Positions 8,758-17,339 of a stretch of 64,000 nucleotides of DNA are shown in pieces. Origin of the DNA: Lacunisphaera sp. (GTDB taxonomy: Bacteria; Verrucomicrobiota; Verrucomicrobiia; Opitutales; Opitutaceae). Every line of letters starts with the position of its first letter. Positions within the stretch are counted from its first letter, which is position 1. The stretch spans positions 1 to 64,000 of the forward strand of contig JAQSCO010000001.1 of the NCBI GenBank assembly GCA_029945445.1, in the 5' to 3' direction. The notes beneath the pieces are model-generated. The model worked only from the letters and a program-made list of their open reading frames with translations, had not been told where the DNA came from and ran no database searches. The translations under genes were made by a program, and so were the position numbers.

Positions 8758-10575
8758 CTAGGGTTTTCCGGCCGTCGCGGACGCGTCGAGCAGCTGCACC
8801 TGCACGAAATAGGCGCCCCGTTCCTTCCCGCTCCGGGCTTCCCGCAAGGCCGTCTTCAAGCGGGCCGGGCCGGCCGGAAGGTCCAGGGTGAAAGTGACCG
8901 AACTGGCATCGGGTGAAGTGACTTGGGTTTGCTTCTGGTCATTAATGATCAAGCGAGCCTCATTAGCTCCGATGGGATGGGGATCATCTTCCGGAAAGCG
9001 TGAAAGTCGGACGGCGTAGCGGCCTGGTTGTGTGATGTCGATCAGCCAGAAACCCTGCGCGAAAAGGTCGCTGTCGGCCAATTGCGCGGTCTGCCAAATG
9101 GCGCGGCCCTCGTCGGGAAACCAGTCGCGCGCGGTGAAGCGGGTGGGGTTCTCATGCGAGTCGCCCACCAGGAACCGGGCTTCTTGCGGGTGTTCGTGGG
9201 ACACGTCCTTGCGCCACTCCCGATAGGCGGTGGTCAAACGATTCACCACATCAGGGTGGTCCGCTGCGACATCGTGCTGCTGCCCGGGATCGGACTTGAT
9301 GGCGTAGAGCTCTCGATTCACCAAGCGCCAGCTTTCAGTCAGAACCGCGAAGGGCGCCCGGGCGGTTGAGGTGATATTTGCTGGCTCGCGGCTGACAACG
9401 AGGGTGCGATCGGGCCAGTTCGGGTGGTCGTGCTCGAGCAAGGGTCGCAGGCTGCGGCCATCAAAGTGGAGCGAGTGGGGCACGTTCAGACCACAGAGAT
9501 CGACGAGAGTGGGCATCAAATCGAAGTGGGCCGTCAGGCCGCCGACCTGACGCCCGCCCCTGAAGCCGGCGGGCCAGCGGGCCCAGCAGCATAGGCGGTG
9601 TCCGCCTTCGTAGACGGAGCCCTTCTCCCCGCGCATCCCAGCGTTGAATAGGGCGGGCTCCGTTCCATTGGTAGGCAGCTTGGCGGCGGTGCCGTTGTCC
9701 CCCATGACAATCAATAGCGTGTCTCGTTCGAGCCCGAGTTCGCGCAGCCGGATGAGTAGCCGGCCCAGATTGTAGTCTAAATTAGCGATCATGCCATAGA
9801 ATCGGGCCCGCTCCTCCGGGTGTCCCTGTGTTCGGTAGGGATCGGCGTAGGCGTCGGTCACGCCAAACGGGCTGTGCATAGCGTTGAGGGGCAGATAAAC
9901 GAAGAAAGGCTGCTTTTCGGGCGAGTTTGGCTTCTCCCCGATGAAACGCATGGTTTCGTCAAACCATACATCGGTGCAGTAACCGTGGAATTTTTCCGGA
10001 TTCCCGTTCCGGTAGTAGGTATCGTCGAAGTAATGGTTGCCGGTCGGGTTGCCGATCTCATCGACTCCGCCGGCGCGGTGGGCCACGACCTCTTGAAAAC
10101 CGCGATACATCGGGGCGTAGGGATAGGGATCGCCGAGGTGCCACTTGCCGAACATGGCGGTGCGGTAGCCGGAGGCGGCGAAGGCCTGGGCCATGGTGAA
10201 CTCGTCGGGGTGGAGGAGCTGGCGGCCTTCCGTGATGGTCCAGGCGCCGGTGCGAACACTGTAACGGCCGGTGAGAAGGGCGGCACGGGTGGGCGTGCAG
10301 ACAGGATCGGTGTGGAAATCCTCCAGGCACACGCTCTCGGCGTGGAGCCGGTCGAGCTGGGGTGTCTTCAGCCAAGGGTTGCCATGGCAGGCCACGTCAC
10401 CGTAGCCCATGTCGTCGGCGAGGATGAGGATGACGTTAGGCCGTGTCGCGGTGGCAGCGCGAAGAGAGGCTGGTCCTATAGCCAAGGCCGCGCTGAGGGC
10501 GCACATCCGGGCGGCCCGGCACAGCCGCCGGGACTTTGCGAGGTGTGAAAGAGTTGGTTCGTTGTTCGTGCTCAA
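8758..10575 (-). CDS. S1-family sulfatase
   Basis: Exported arylsulfatase-type enzyme, 605 aa, removing sulfate esters from sugars. RPNVILILADDMGYGD supplies the first metal-binding aspartates, and PVCTPTRAALLTG carries Cys93, the residue converted to formylglycine. GKWHLGD and the later MGDNGT block complete the active site. The C-terminal ~130 residues form an extra beta-rich domain. The start is uncertain: a TTG at 10575 overlaps the upstream GH2 stop (TTGA), which suggests translational coupling, whereas an ATG at 10506 would give a shorter signal sequence. Regiospecificity cannot be read from the sequence. A formylglycine-generating enzyme is needed but is not in this window. Confidence 0.93.
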   Translation of the reverse strand: MSTNNEPTLSHLAKSRRLCRAARMCALSAALAIGPASLRAATATRPNVILILADDMGYGDVACHGNPWLKTPQLDRLHAESVCLEDFHTDPVCTPTRAALLTGRYSVRTGAWTITEGRQLLHPDEFTMAQAFAASGYRTAMFGKWHLGDPYPYAPMYRGFQEVVAHRAGGVDEIGNPTGNHYFDDTYYRNGNPEKFHGYCTDVWFDETMRFIGEKPNSPEKQPFFVYLPLNAMHSPFGVTDAYADPYRTQGHPEERARFYGMIANLDYNLGRLLIRLRELGLERDTLLIVMGDNGTAAKLPTNGTEPALFNAGMRGEKGSVYEGGHRLCCWARWPAGFRGGRQVGGLTAHFDLMPTLVDLCGLNVPHSLHFDGRSLRPLLEHDHPNWPDRTLVVSREPANITSTARAPFAVLTESWRLVNRELYAIKSDPGQQHDVAADHPDVVNRLTTAYREWRKDVSHEHPQEARFLVGDSHENPTRFTARDWFPDEGRAIWQTAQLADSDLFAQGFWLIDITQPGRYAVRLSRFPEDDPHPIGANEARLIINDQKQTQVTSPDASSVTFTLDLPAGPARLKTALREARSGKERGAYFVQVQLLDASATAGKP

Positions 10576-13487
10576 AGTTGCCGTTGTAGTTCGAAGCCGT
10601 TGAGCCAGACCGCATCAGTGCCGGCAGGATCGGCGGCGTCCGTGATGACCAACGAGACGGGGCTGCGACCGTCGCTGCGGAAGGAAAGCAGATGCCGGGA
10701 GGGGGTGTCCCGCTTGAGATCGGTTCCGGTGCTGACCGGAGTGAGCAAGCCGGCGTCGCGCGTGCCGTCCGCATCGTTGACGGCGAAGGTGAGACGGATG
10801 GCCGATTGGATGTGGTTGAAATCGGCCACAGCCGGGTTGTCCTTCGCCGGGTCCATGGAGTCGGTGTTGCTGCGCGGCACGTGGTGATAGCTGATCAGTC
10901 GGTAGGCGCCGGCGGGCAGCCCTGTGAAGGTGAGCCGCAATCCGCCTCCGCCGGGCACGCAGACGCCGTCGCCGGCGACGTAGCCCAGGCGGCCCTTGAC
11001 GTTCGATTCACCGCGCCACCGGGCGACGCCGGCCGCCGTGCTCGGTGCGACCTCGGCGGCAAAACCGCCCCAGTCGGGAAATACCGCGCGAGAAGGCTGG
11101 CGCTCGATACCGTTCCAAGGCGTCCAGCCGAACTGCACGAGCTGATCGACGGCACCGAGATCGACTTTCAGGGCATCGTAGTCGCGGATGGGCCGGGCTT
11201 CCCGCGCGATGACATCGGGCTGGAAGGGTTGGGTCGAGGCGGTAGCGATGGCGCTTCGCAGGCCCTGGGCCGTGGCGTGGATCGTGACGGTGCCCGCGAT
11301 AAGCCCGGCGCGAACGAGGACAGGCGCGCAACCATCGATGGTGGTGACGGGGTTGGCGCCGATGCGGGCGTCGCCGACGATCGCCCCCGGACCTTCGGTG
11401 GTGAGCGAGATGGCGGTGGGTCCGTCGGGCACCGTGGTGCCGAGCGCATCAACGACCCGCAGGCGGCCCACGACGATGTCGGCGCCGTCGGCGGTCCAGG
11501 CGCGCTGAGCAAGGTCGAGATCGAGGGCCAAGGCGACCGGGAGACCCGGGGTATGCACCGTCTGGGTCGCGAGTATACTGTCGCCCCGCCAGGCCCGGGC
11601 GACCAGTTCACCGGGCTCGAAGGACAGCGGGAAGACGAACGGTGGTGAATGAAGGTATTGCTTGTTAGGATCGATTTCCGGCCCGTGCCGGCCGAGCGAC
11701 CGACCGTTGATCAGAAGCTCCACTTCGGGAGCGGTGCTAAAGACCCGCACGCGCTTGGTGCCGGCGATCCACGGATCGGCGATGAAGACCATCGGGTCCG
11801 TGGTCAGTTCGGAGCGATACCACTCCATGACCGGATAGGGCCGGCGGAATGCGTCCATCATGCCGCTGCGGGTGCGATTCGCGGGATCGGTCGAGGGATG
11901 AAACGTGTAGTAAGCGTGGGCGGTCCACGCGGCCATGCCGAAACGCCGCACGGACCCACGGTAGGCGGACACGAAGAGCTGGTTGCGCTCGCCGTCGCGT
12001 GAACTGTCGTGTTCAGAGGCGAACATCATCTCGTCCGGCTCGGGCACGAGCGCGTAATCCATGTTCGTGAACACGTCGGCGAGGCCGGCACCCTGAAAGC
12101 CCGTCCATTGGCTGTTGTTGGAACCGGTGAGCCGGGTGGGGTCCTCGTCCTTGGCGGCGAAATGGAGGGCGGGCAGCGTGCTGCGGTGATTGATGCCCGC
12201 GCCCCACAGGAAAACACTGGGATGATTGCGGTGGTTGCGGATCATGCGGCGTTCGGCGAGCTCGAGATTGCGCTGCCACTCGGCGTCGCCGATGGAGATC
12301 CACGAGGGGCCCTCCTCGTAGACAAGGATGCCGAGGCGGTCGCAAGCGTCGAGAAAAGCGTTGTCCTGCGGGTAGTGCGCGAGACGGACGACGTTGAAGC
12401 CGGCGTGCTTGAACTGAAGCGCGTCCTGCCAATGCAGCGAGTCCGGCAGGGCGTCGCCGATATACCCGAAGTGTTGGTGACGGTTGGTGCCGATAAGCTT
12501 GGTCAGCACGCCGTTGATGAAGAAGCCCTCATTGGCCCGCAGTTCGAACTGGCGGATGCCGAGCGGATTCTCCACGCAATCGACCGGGGTGTCACCGTCG
12601 AGAATCGTCGTGTTGACGCGGTAACGGTAGGGCGAGTCAGGCGACCAGAGCCGGAGATTTTCGGCGATGCCGCCGACCTGGGAGAAAGTGTGGTCGGCGC
12701 CGGCCGGCACTTCCGCGGTGGTGCGGAGCTTCAGGGAGAGTTCCCCGTCGGCATCGACAATGCGGGTCACGACGGTCACCTTGCGCGCCTCGGGACGCTG
12801 GTTGCGCACGGTTGTGCGGACAGCGATGGTGGCGGCGTCGCGATGAACGGTGGGCGTGGTGACGAAGACCCCGGCCTCGCGTTCGTCCCACGGGAAGGTC
12901 ACATGGACCGGATCCGTCTGCACGAGATAGACGTCGCGGTAGAGCCCGCTGAACTTGACATAGTCGAACGGACCGGGATCGGGCGGGGTATGGCGGTTGA
13001 CGGTGTTGTCGAGTCGGAGCGCGAGGGTATTGGGCCCATCTCGGCGCACGAATCCGGTGATATCGAAGTCAAACGGCGTGTAGCCGCCGATGGCATGCTG
13101 GCCGACGTGCCGGCCATTAACCCAGACGTCGGTGACCTGATGGGCGCCCTCGAATTCAAGAAATACCTGCGAGCCTCCGGTGGGATCGACCAGGAAAGTG
13201 CGCCGATACCAGGCAATTTCACGCTGAAAGGTTTTCTGAAACTTGTCGTCTGTCGAGCCGTCGAGCGCGAGGGAAGTCAACTTGAGCGTGTGCGGAATGC
13301 AGACGGTTTCCCAATCCGCGTCGGGAAAATCAGCGCGGGCGGCCGTCTCGCCCGCGTCGCCGAGATGAAATTGCCAGCCCGGATTGAGCGAGATCTTGCG
13401 GCGGGCCGTTTCCGGATAACCGGAGGGAAGCGCCCCGGCCGCGAGTTGCGCGCAGGAGATGAAAAGTGCAATAAAGAGAATTTTCAT
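10572..13487 (-). CDS. GH2-family protein lacking the canonical acid/base glutamate
   Basis: Exported 971-aa protein with full GH2 architecture: signal peptide (1-19), jelly-roll domain with VWVNGRHVGQH (~121-131), Ig-like domain, TIM barrel beginning near IRQFELRANEGFFING (~311-326), and C-terminal Ig/DUF4982-like and carbohydrate-binding-like domains (from ~570). The barrel has KHAGFNVVRLAHYP and HPSVFLWGAGIN. At the last block, beta-galactosidases have W-S-x-G-N-E; here residues 428-433 read WGAGIN, so the proton-donor Glu is Asn433. A candidate nucleophile, Glu492 (FASEHD), is kept. Sequence around it is intact, so this is not a decayed gene. It could be an enzyme with another proton donor, a different specificity, or a binding protein. 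The following sulfatase start overlaps its stop codon. Confidence 0.85.
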   Translation of the reverse strand: MKILFIALFISCAQLAAGALPSGYPETARRKISLNPGWQFHLGDAGETAARADFPDADWETVCIPHTLKLTSLALDGSTDDKFQKTFQREIAWYRRTFLVDPTGGSQVFLEFEGAHQVTDVWVNGRHVGQHAIGGYTPFDFDITGFVRRDGPNTLALRLDNTVNRHTPPDPGPFDYVKFSGLYRDVYLVQTDPVHVTFPWDEREAGVFVTTPTVHRDAATIAVRTTVRNQRPEARKVTVVTRIVDADGELSLKLRTTAEVPAGADHTFSQVGGIAENLRLWSPDSPYRYRVNTTILDGDTPVDCVENPLGIRQFELRANEGFFINGVLTKLIGTNRHQHFGYIGDALPDSLHWQDALQFKHAGFNVVRLAHYPQDNAFLDACDRLGILVYEEGPSWISIGDAEWQRNLELAERRMIRNHRNHPSVFLWGAGINHRSTLPALHFAAKDEDPTRLTGSNNSQWTGFQGAGLADVFTNMDYALVPEPDEMMFASEHDSSRDGERNQLFVSAYRGSVRRFGMAAWTAHAYYTFHPSTDPANRTRSGMMDAFRRPYPVMEWYRSELTTDPMVFIADPWIAGTKRVRVFSTAPEVELLINGRSLGRHGPEIDPNKQYLHSPPFVFPLSFEPGELVARAWRGDSILATQTVHTPGLPVALALDLDLAQRAWTADGADIVVGRLRVVDALGTTVPDGPTAISLTTEGPGAIVGDARIGANPVTTIDGCAPVLVRAGLIAGTVTIHATAQGLRSAIATASTQPFQPDVIAREARPIRDYDALKVDLGAVDQLVQFGWTPWNGIERQPSRAVFPDWGGFAAEVAPSTAAGVARWRGESNVKGRLGYVAGDGVCVPGGGGLRLTFTGLPAGAYRLISYHHVPRSNTDSMDPAKDNPAVADFNHIQSAIRLTFAVNDADGTRDAGLLTPVSTGTDLKRDTPSRHLLSFRSDGRSPVSLVITDAADPAGTDAVWLNGFELQRQL

Positions 13488-13560
13488 GATAAGAGAAGGA
13501 CTGTGGGTCGAAAGTTCGATGCGGCCGGCGTTTCACACGGCCGCCGGATTGGGTTCATGG

Positions 13561-15093
13561 TCAGAGAAGCTTGGGACTGATTTTCAGCGCGAACGCGTGT
13601 TTGCACAGTGTGTGGGCCGGGAAAGTCACATGGAGCCCGGCGGCGTCCTGGCTCCATTCAAGGTCACCGGGCGTGCCGAGTAGGTTGACCCGGGCGATAC
13701 CCTTGGGAAGAGCCTCGGGGGTGAACGAACTGACGGTGTAGCTGGCGCCATCGCCGGGCCACCCCAGGATGATGGCGTAGATCACATCGCCCTTGGTGGT
13801 AAAACGGATATCGCGCGAGTCGCGCACGGCGGAGCCCTCGTTGAAGCGTTCCTTGGTGTTTCCGATATTGGGGCCCTCGCCGAATTTCACCCAGGGGCGG
13901 GTGCCAAAAATCGCTTCGCCGTTGACTGGCGTCCAGTCGGCAAGTTCGGCGAGGATGACTTCGGATTCGTGGTCCAGCGTGCCGTCGGGATGCTGGGTGA
14001 AGTTGAGCAGGAGGTTGCCGTTCTTGCTGACGATGTCGGCGAGCAAGTGGATAATCTCGGTCGCGGTCTTGTATTTGTAACCCTTGCGGTAGAACCAGTC
14101 CGCCACCGACGTGTCCGTCTGCCATGGCTCGGGTTTGATGCCGAGGAGGATACCGCGCTCGAGATCTTGGACGGCGATACCGTCGTGATATTCGCCATGC
14201 TCCTGATCGCGGCCACGGAAATCCTTGATGTTGTAGACCGCCTCAAGCCGACCACCATGCGCCGCCATGTTCTGGTTGTAAAAGTGCGCGGCGAGCGAAC
14301 GGCCGACCTCGCCGAAGGGAATGCCACCGTCGGTGTAGAGCAGGTCGGGGTGATAGCTGTCGATGAGATCGGTGATGCGGTCGGACCACTCCAGTGGCCA
14401 CCATACGGGCGGATTCGCGGGGTAGTTCCGGCTGTTGTCATCGTGGGGGGAAAAATAGAAATCGGCGAACTGCGGATCGTTGCCATCGTAAGGGACTCCG
14501 GCCAAGGGGCCGTTTTTGTCCGCCCCCTTGTTTGTATTGAACCAACTGTAGCTGCGTTCGAGGTGCTCGGAAACGCCGAAGCGCAGGCCTTCCTTACGGG
14601 CGGCGGCGGCCCATAGGCCGACGATGTCTTTGTGCGGTCCCATGTTCACGGCGTTCCAGCGATGGCTCCTCGAATTCCAGAGATCAAAATTGTCGTGATG
14701 AACCCCCATCGAGACGAAATATTTCGCCCCGGCCTTGCGATAGAGCGCCATCAACCGCTCCGGCTCGAAGTGTTCCGCCTTCCACAATGCGATGATGTCC
14801 TTGTAGCCGAACTTGGACGGGTGGCCGTATTTGGCCCGGTGGGCCTCCGCCTGGCGGTTGCCCTCGATGTAGAGGTTGCGGGCATACCAATCGCCCTCTT
14901 CCGGCACGCATTGTGGTCCCCAATGTGACCAGATGCCGAATTTCGCGTCGCGGAACCACTCGGGACACTGGTAGCGCTGCAACGACTCGACGGTGGAGTC
15001 GAAGGGTGCGAGGGCGGACGGGGAGGGATCCGCAACGGCCGTGCCAAGGGACAGCGCCAGAGCGATTGAGTGCTTCAGGTGTTTCGCGATCAT
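13561..15093 (-). CDS. GH29 alpha-L-fucosidase family enzyme
   Basis: Secreted 510-aa GH29 enzyme that removes alpha-linked L-fucose, or in galactan loci possibly alpha-L-galactose. Signal peptide at residues 1-21. Family hallmarks are WFRDAKFGIWSHWGP (46-60), GVHHDNFDLW (130-139) and HPDLLYTDGG, where Asp255 is the expected nucleophile. A C-terminal beta-sandwich begins near residue 410. It resembles the second GH29 at 25250-26800, with the same closing segment (WPGDGAS-x-TV), so the two are paralogs. It lies 46 bp after the Kelch remnant and 73 bp before a GH2 gene, all on one strand. Confidence 0.92.
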   Translation of the reverse strand: MIAKHLKHSIALALSLGTAVADPSPSALAPFDSTVESLQRYQCPEWFRDAKFGIWSHWGPQCVPEEGDWYARNLYIEGNRQAEAHRAKYGHPSKFGYKDIIALWKAEHFEPERLMALYRKAGAKYFVSMGVHHDNFDLWNSRSHRWNAVNMGPHKDIVGLWAAAARKEGLRFGVSEHLERSYSWFNTNKGADKNGPLAGVPYDGNDPQFADFYFSPHDDNSRNYPANPPVWWPLEWSDRITDLIDSYHPDLLYTDGGIPFGEVGRSLAAHFYNQNMAAHGGRLEAVYNIKDFRGRDQEHGEYHDGIAVQDLERGILLGIKPEPWQTDTSVADWFYRKGYKYKTATEIIHLLADIVSKNGNLLLNFTQHPDGTLDHESEVILAELADWTPVNGEAIFGTRPWVKFGEGPNIGNTKERFNEGSAVRDSRDIRFTTKGDVIYAIILGWPGDGASYTVSSFTPEALPKGIARVNLLGTPGDLEWSQDAAGLHVTFPAHTLCKHAFALKISPKLL

Positions 15094-15139
15094 AAGGGAA
15101 TGGGAAACGAGAGAGCCGGGGACGGAGGGAGGGTGCGAA

Positions 15140-15427
15140 CTAAGGCTTCGGGAAAAGCAGGGAGGCTTCGGTGGATTCCAACTCAGGAGAGCCCCCGCTT
15201 GCGGCGACGTAGATTGAGCCGTTTAATTGGGCGAGGCCGCTACCGTGGCGGCCGGGTTTCAGGGAGGGCCAGAAGGACCAGGTGCCGCTGCGGGCGGCGA
15301 GCGCCTCAACCGTCCTCCAATTGTCGAGGAAGGGCGTGGTCGGCGTAGCGAGAGCGGGTGCGGGAAACATTGCCGCGGAGAGCAGGCCTGCGCCGGCAAG
15401 AGGAGCGAAATAATGGAGCACGCGCAT
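15140..15427 (-). pseudogene. Gutted Kelch-like secreted protein (signal peptide plus last repeat)
   Basis: A 95-aa frame with a clear signal peptide (residues 1-27, ending ALA) joined almost directly to one Kelch-type blade end (PGRHGSGLAQLNGSIYVAASGG). Kelch/galactose-oxidase-like proteins need several such repeats to form a propeller, so this is best read as a gene that lost its middle by an in-frame deletion. It sits in the operon between GH35 and GH29. It could still be expressed as a tiny secreted peptide, but no function is suggested by the sequence. Confidence 0.55.
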
Positions 15428-15486
15428 GGTTGAAAACGTATCTCAGGTAAGCTGGTTCTTATGGGAGGGTGGTGATGCTCGCAGTT

Positions 15487-17154
15487 TTACTCGTAGCGAT
15501 AGACCCGGCAGCGGCTGATTCCGGTGCCCAGGTCGTTCGCGAAAGGAATGCTTTCGGGCTTTCCGGGAAAATCCAGGAATCGCCACCAGTGGCCGCGGCC
15601 GGCTTCGTCGCCGTTTAGGCGCCGGCTGGGGACCCATTGACCGTCGATGAAGCGGCCCTCGTCCACTGCGAGGATGCCGGCGAGCGCCGGACCCGGGGCG
15701 AGCGGCCGGAAGCGCACGCGAAAGCCGAAGCCTGCGCCAAGAAATTCGTTTTCGCCGGTGTTGATGATGAGGCCGCCGGCGGTGGCGGGTTTCTGGCCGA
15801 AACCTTGGTCGAGCGTGATCTCGAGTTCGTAGCCGCCGAGCCGGCGGGTGACGGCCGGCTGTTTCTCGTCGAGCAGGAAGCCGGTCATCGCATCCTTGCC
15901 CTGGTGGGCAAGGATCTCGGGAGCGATCTGGCGCAACACCGCGTATGCGCGGCACAGCGGCTCGCTTTCGATGTCCACCACGGAATCGATTCCAAACGGC
16001 GAAACGCCGATCGCCTCGTGCTCGCCCACGGCATAGAAGGACCATCGCGCGGCCGTCTCCCCCTTGAGCATTTCCGGAATGAAGAGTTGATTGCCGGGGC
16101 GGGCGTAGCTGCGGCACCAGTGCTCGAAATTGAGCTGGTAAATGTCGGGGACAAATAGGTCGAGGTGCGACGCGGCTGCCATCCAGACGTCGAGGGTGTG
16201 GGGGATAGGGCCGCCACTTGGCCAGTCGCCCGGGCGCTGCTCGGGCTTATTGAGCCAGCCGTTGACAAACATGGGAAGGGGATACTCAGCCTTACCGGCG
16301 GTGGTGACGGAGTCGATGTAGGCGGCGTAGTGCCACGCCATGAAAAGTTCGTCGGTCTGTGGGCCGCTGCCGAATACCTCATCCCATGTGCCGCTGGTAT
16401 GGGCGCCATGTGCTTGCCAGAGCGCGGCGAGATCCTTGTCCAGTTCGGCGTGATGGAGGGAAAGATGCGCGAGCAGCGCCGGCGGCACGGGCCCGGCGTA
16501 GGCGAGATTGGCGGCGGCGCTCCGGTCGCGCGAGTCACCGAGCACGCCGACCTCATTCTCCACTTGCACCATGACGACGGTGTGTCGGTCGCCGTCGACC
16601 TCGCGCAGATGCCGCATGAGTGTAGCGAAGGCGCGTCGGTCGGCTTGGAGCGCCTCGTTAGAAAAGGCGGAAACGATCTCGACACTCTGACCGCTCTGAA
16701 CCTTCACGCGAGGAAAGCGCTGGAAATCGCGCTTCATCCACGCGGGAGCGTAGCTCGACATGCCGTTCTTCCATGTGCCGAACCAAAGCAGGATGAGCCG
16801 CAGGTCGCGCCGGCGCGCATCCGCGATCAGTCCGTCGACCAGATGGAAATCGAATTCACCTTCGCGGGGCTCGATCAGCTCCCAGGAGACCGCGGCGAGC
16901 ACCGTATTGAGCTGCAACTTTGCCAGCCGGTCCCACGCGGGAGCCATAAAGGTGAGATCCGACGAACTCGAGTTGTGCAGTTCGCCGCCAAGAACGAGGA
17001 ACGGCTTGTCCGCGACAATCAATTGGGTGGCGGTTCCCTGCTTGGCGAGGTGCGGAATGGCCGGCGCGGCTTGGCTGGCGACAGCGGCGAACGCGAGCCC
17101 GGTGAAGATGAGCAGGGTCAACTGTCGGAGAAAAGGGAGTAGTGTGGTTCGCAT
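15487..17154 (-). CDS. GH35-type beta-galactosidase with C-terminal DUF5597-like domain
   Basis: Exported clan GH-A beta-galactosidase, 555 aa. The ATG at 17154 is preferred to a TTG one codon earlier. Signal peptide spans ~1-30. The TIM barrel shows LVLGGELHNSSSS (54-66), WELIEPREGEFDF (91-103), MVQVENEVG with proton donor Glu201, and LFIPEMLKG with nucleophile Glu361. The C-terminal ~150 residues (from ~420) form the beta-rich DUF5597-type extension seen in Caulobacter-like GH35 enzymes. It leads a minus-strand series of hydrolases and is separated from the TonB receptor terminator by about 115 bp. It would release terminal beta-galactose from galactan oligomers. Confidence 0.87.
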   Translation of the reverse strand: MRTTLLPFLRQLTLLIFTGLAFAAVASQAAPAIPHLAKQGTATQLIVADKPFLVLGGELHNSSSSDLTFMAPAWDRLAKLQLNTVLAAVSWELIEPREGEFDFHLVDGLIADARRRDLRLILLWFGTWKNGMSSYAPAWMKRDFQRFPRVKVQSGQSVEIVSAFSNEALQADRRAFATLMRHLREVDGDRHTVVMVQVENEVGVLGDSRDRSAAANLAYAGPVPPALLAHLSLHHAELDKDLAALWQAHGAHTSGTWDEVFGSGPQTDELFMAWHYAAYIDSVTTAGKAEYPLPMFVNGWLNKPEQRPGDWPSGGPIPHTLDVWMAAASHLDLFVPDIYQLNFEHWCRSYARPGNQLFIPEMLKGETAARWSFYAVGEHEAIGVSPFGIDSVVDIESEPLCRAYAVLRQIAPEILAHQGKDAMTGFLLDEKQPAVTRRLGGYELEITLDQGFGQKPATAGGLIINTGENEFLGAGFGFRVRFRPLAPGPALAGILAVDEGRFIDGQWVPSRRLNGDEAGRGHWWRFLDFPGKPESIPFANDLGTGISRCRVYRYE

Positions 17155-17267
17155 CAAGAGTGCGCCGACTGGGTGGAAGCCGGCAATACTATGCTATTAC
17201 GGGGTCATTGGAATTATCCTCGGTGGGAGGTATCGCTTCCACCGGGATTTGCGATTGCCGTGCTTGG

Positions 17268-17300
17268 AACGAAAGAGCCCATGGCCGTTAAGCCATGGGC
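17268..17300 (-). terminator. Terminator-like hairpin after the TonB receptor gene
   Basis: Perfect 9-bp stem GCCCATGGC / GCCATGGGC (17277-17285, 17292-17300) with a six-base loop, placed 40 bp after the receptor stop on the minus strand. The U-rich tract is weak (TCTTTCGTT). A second, smaller stem (CGGTGG...CCACCG) lies about 30 bp further on. Confidence 0.6.
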
Positions 17301-17339
17301 CCTGCGAAATACGCAACGAGCTTTCTCGGGCGAAGGCCT

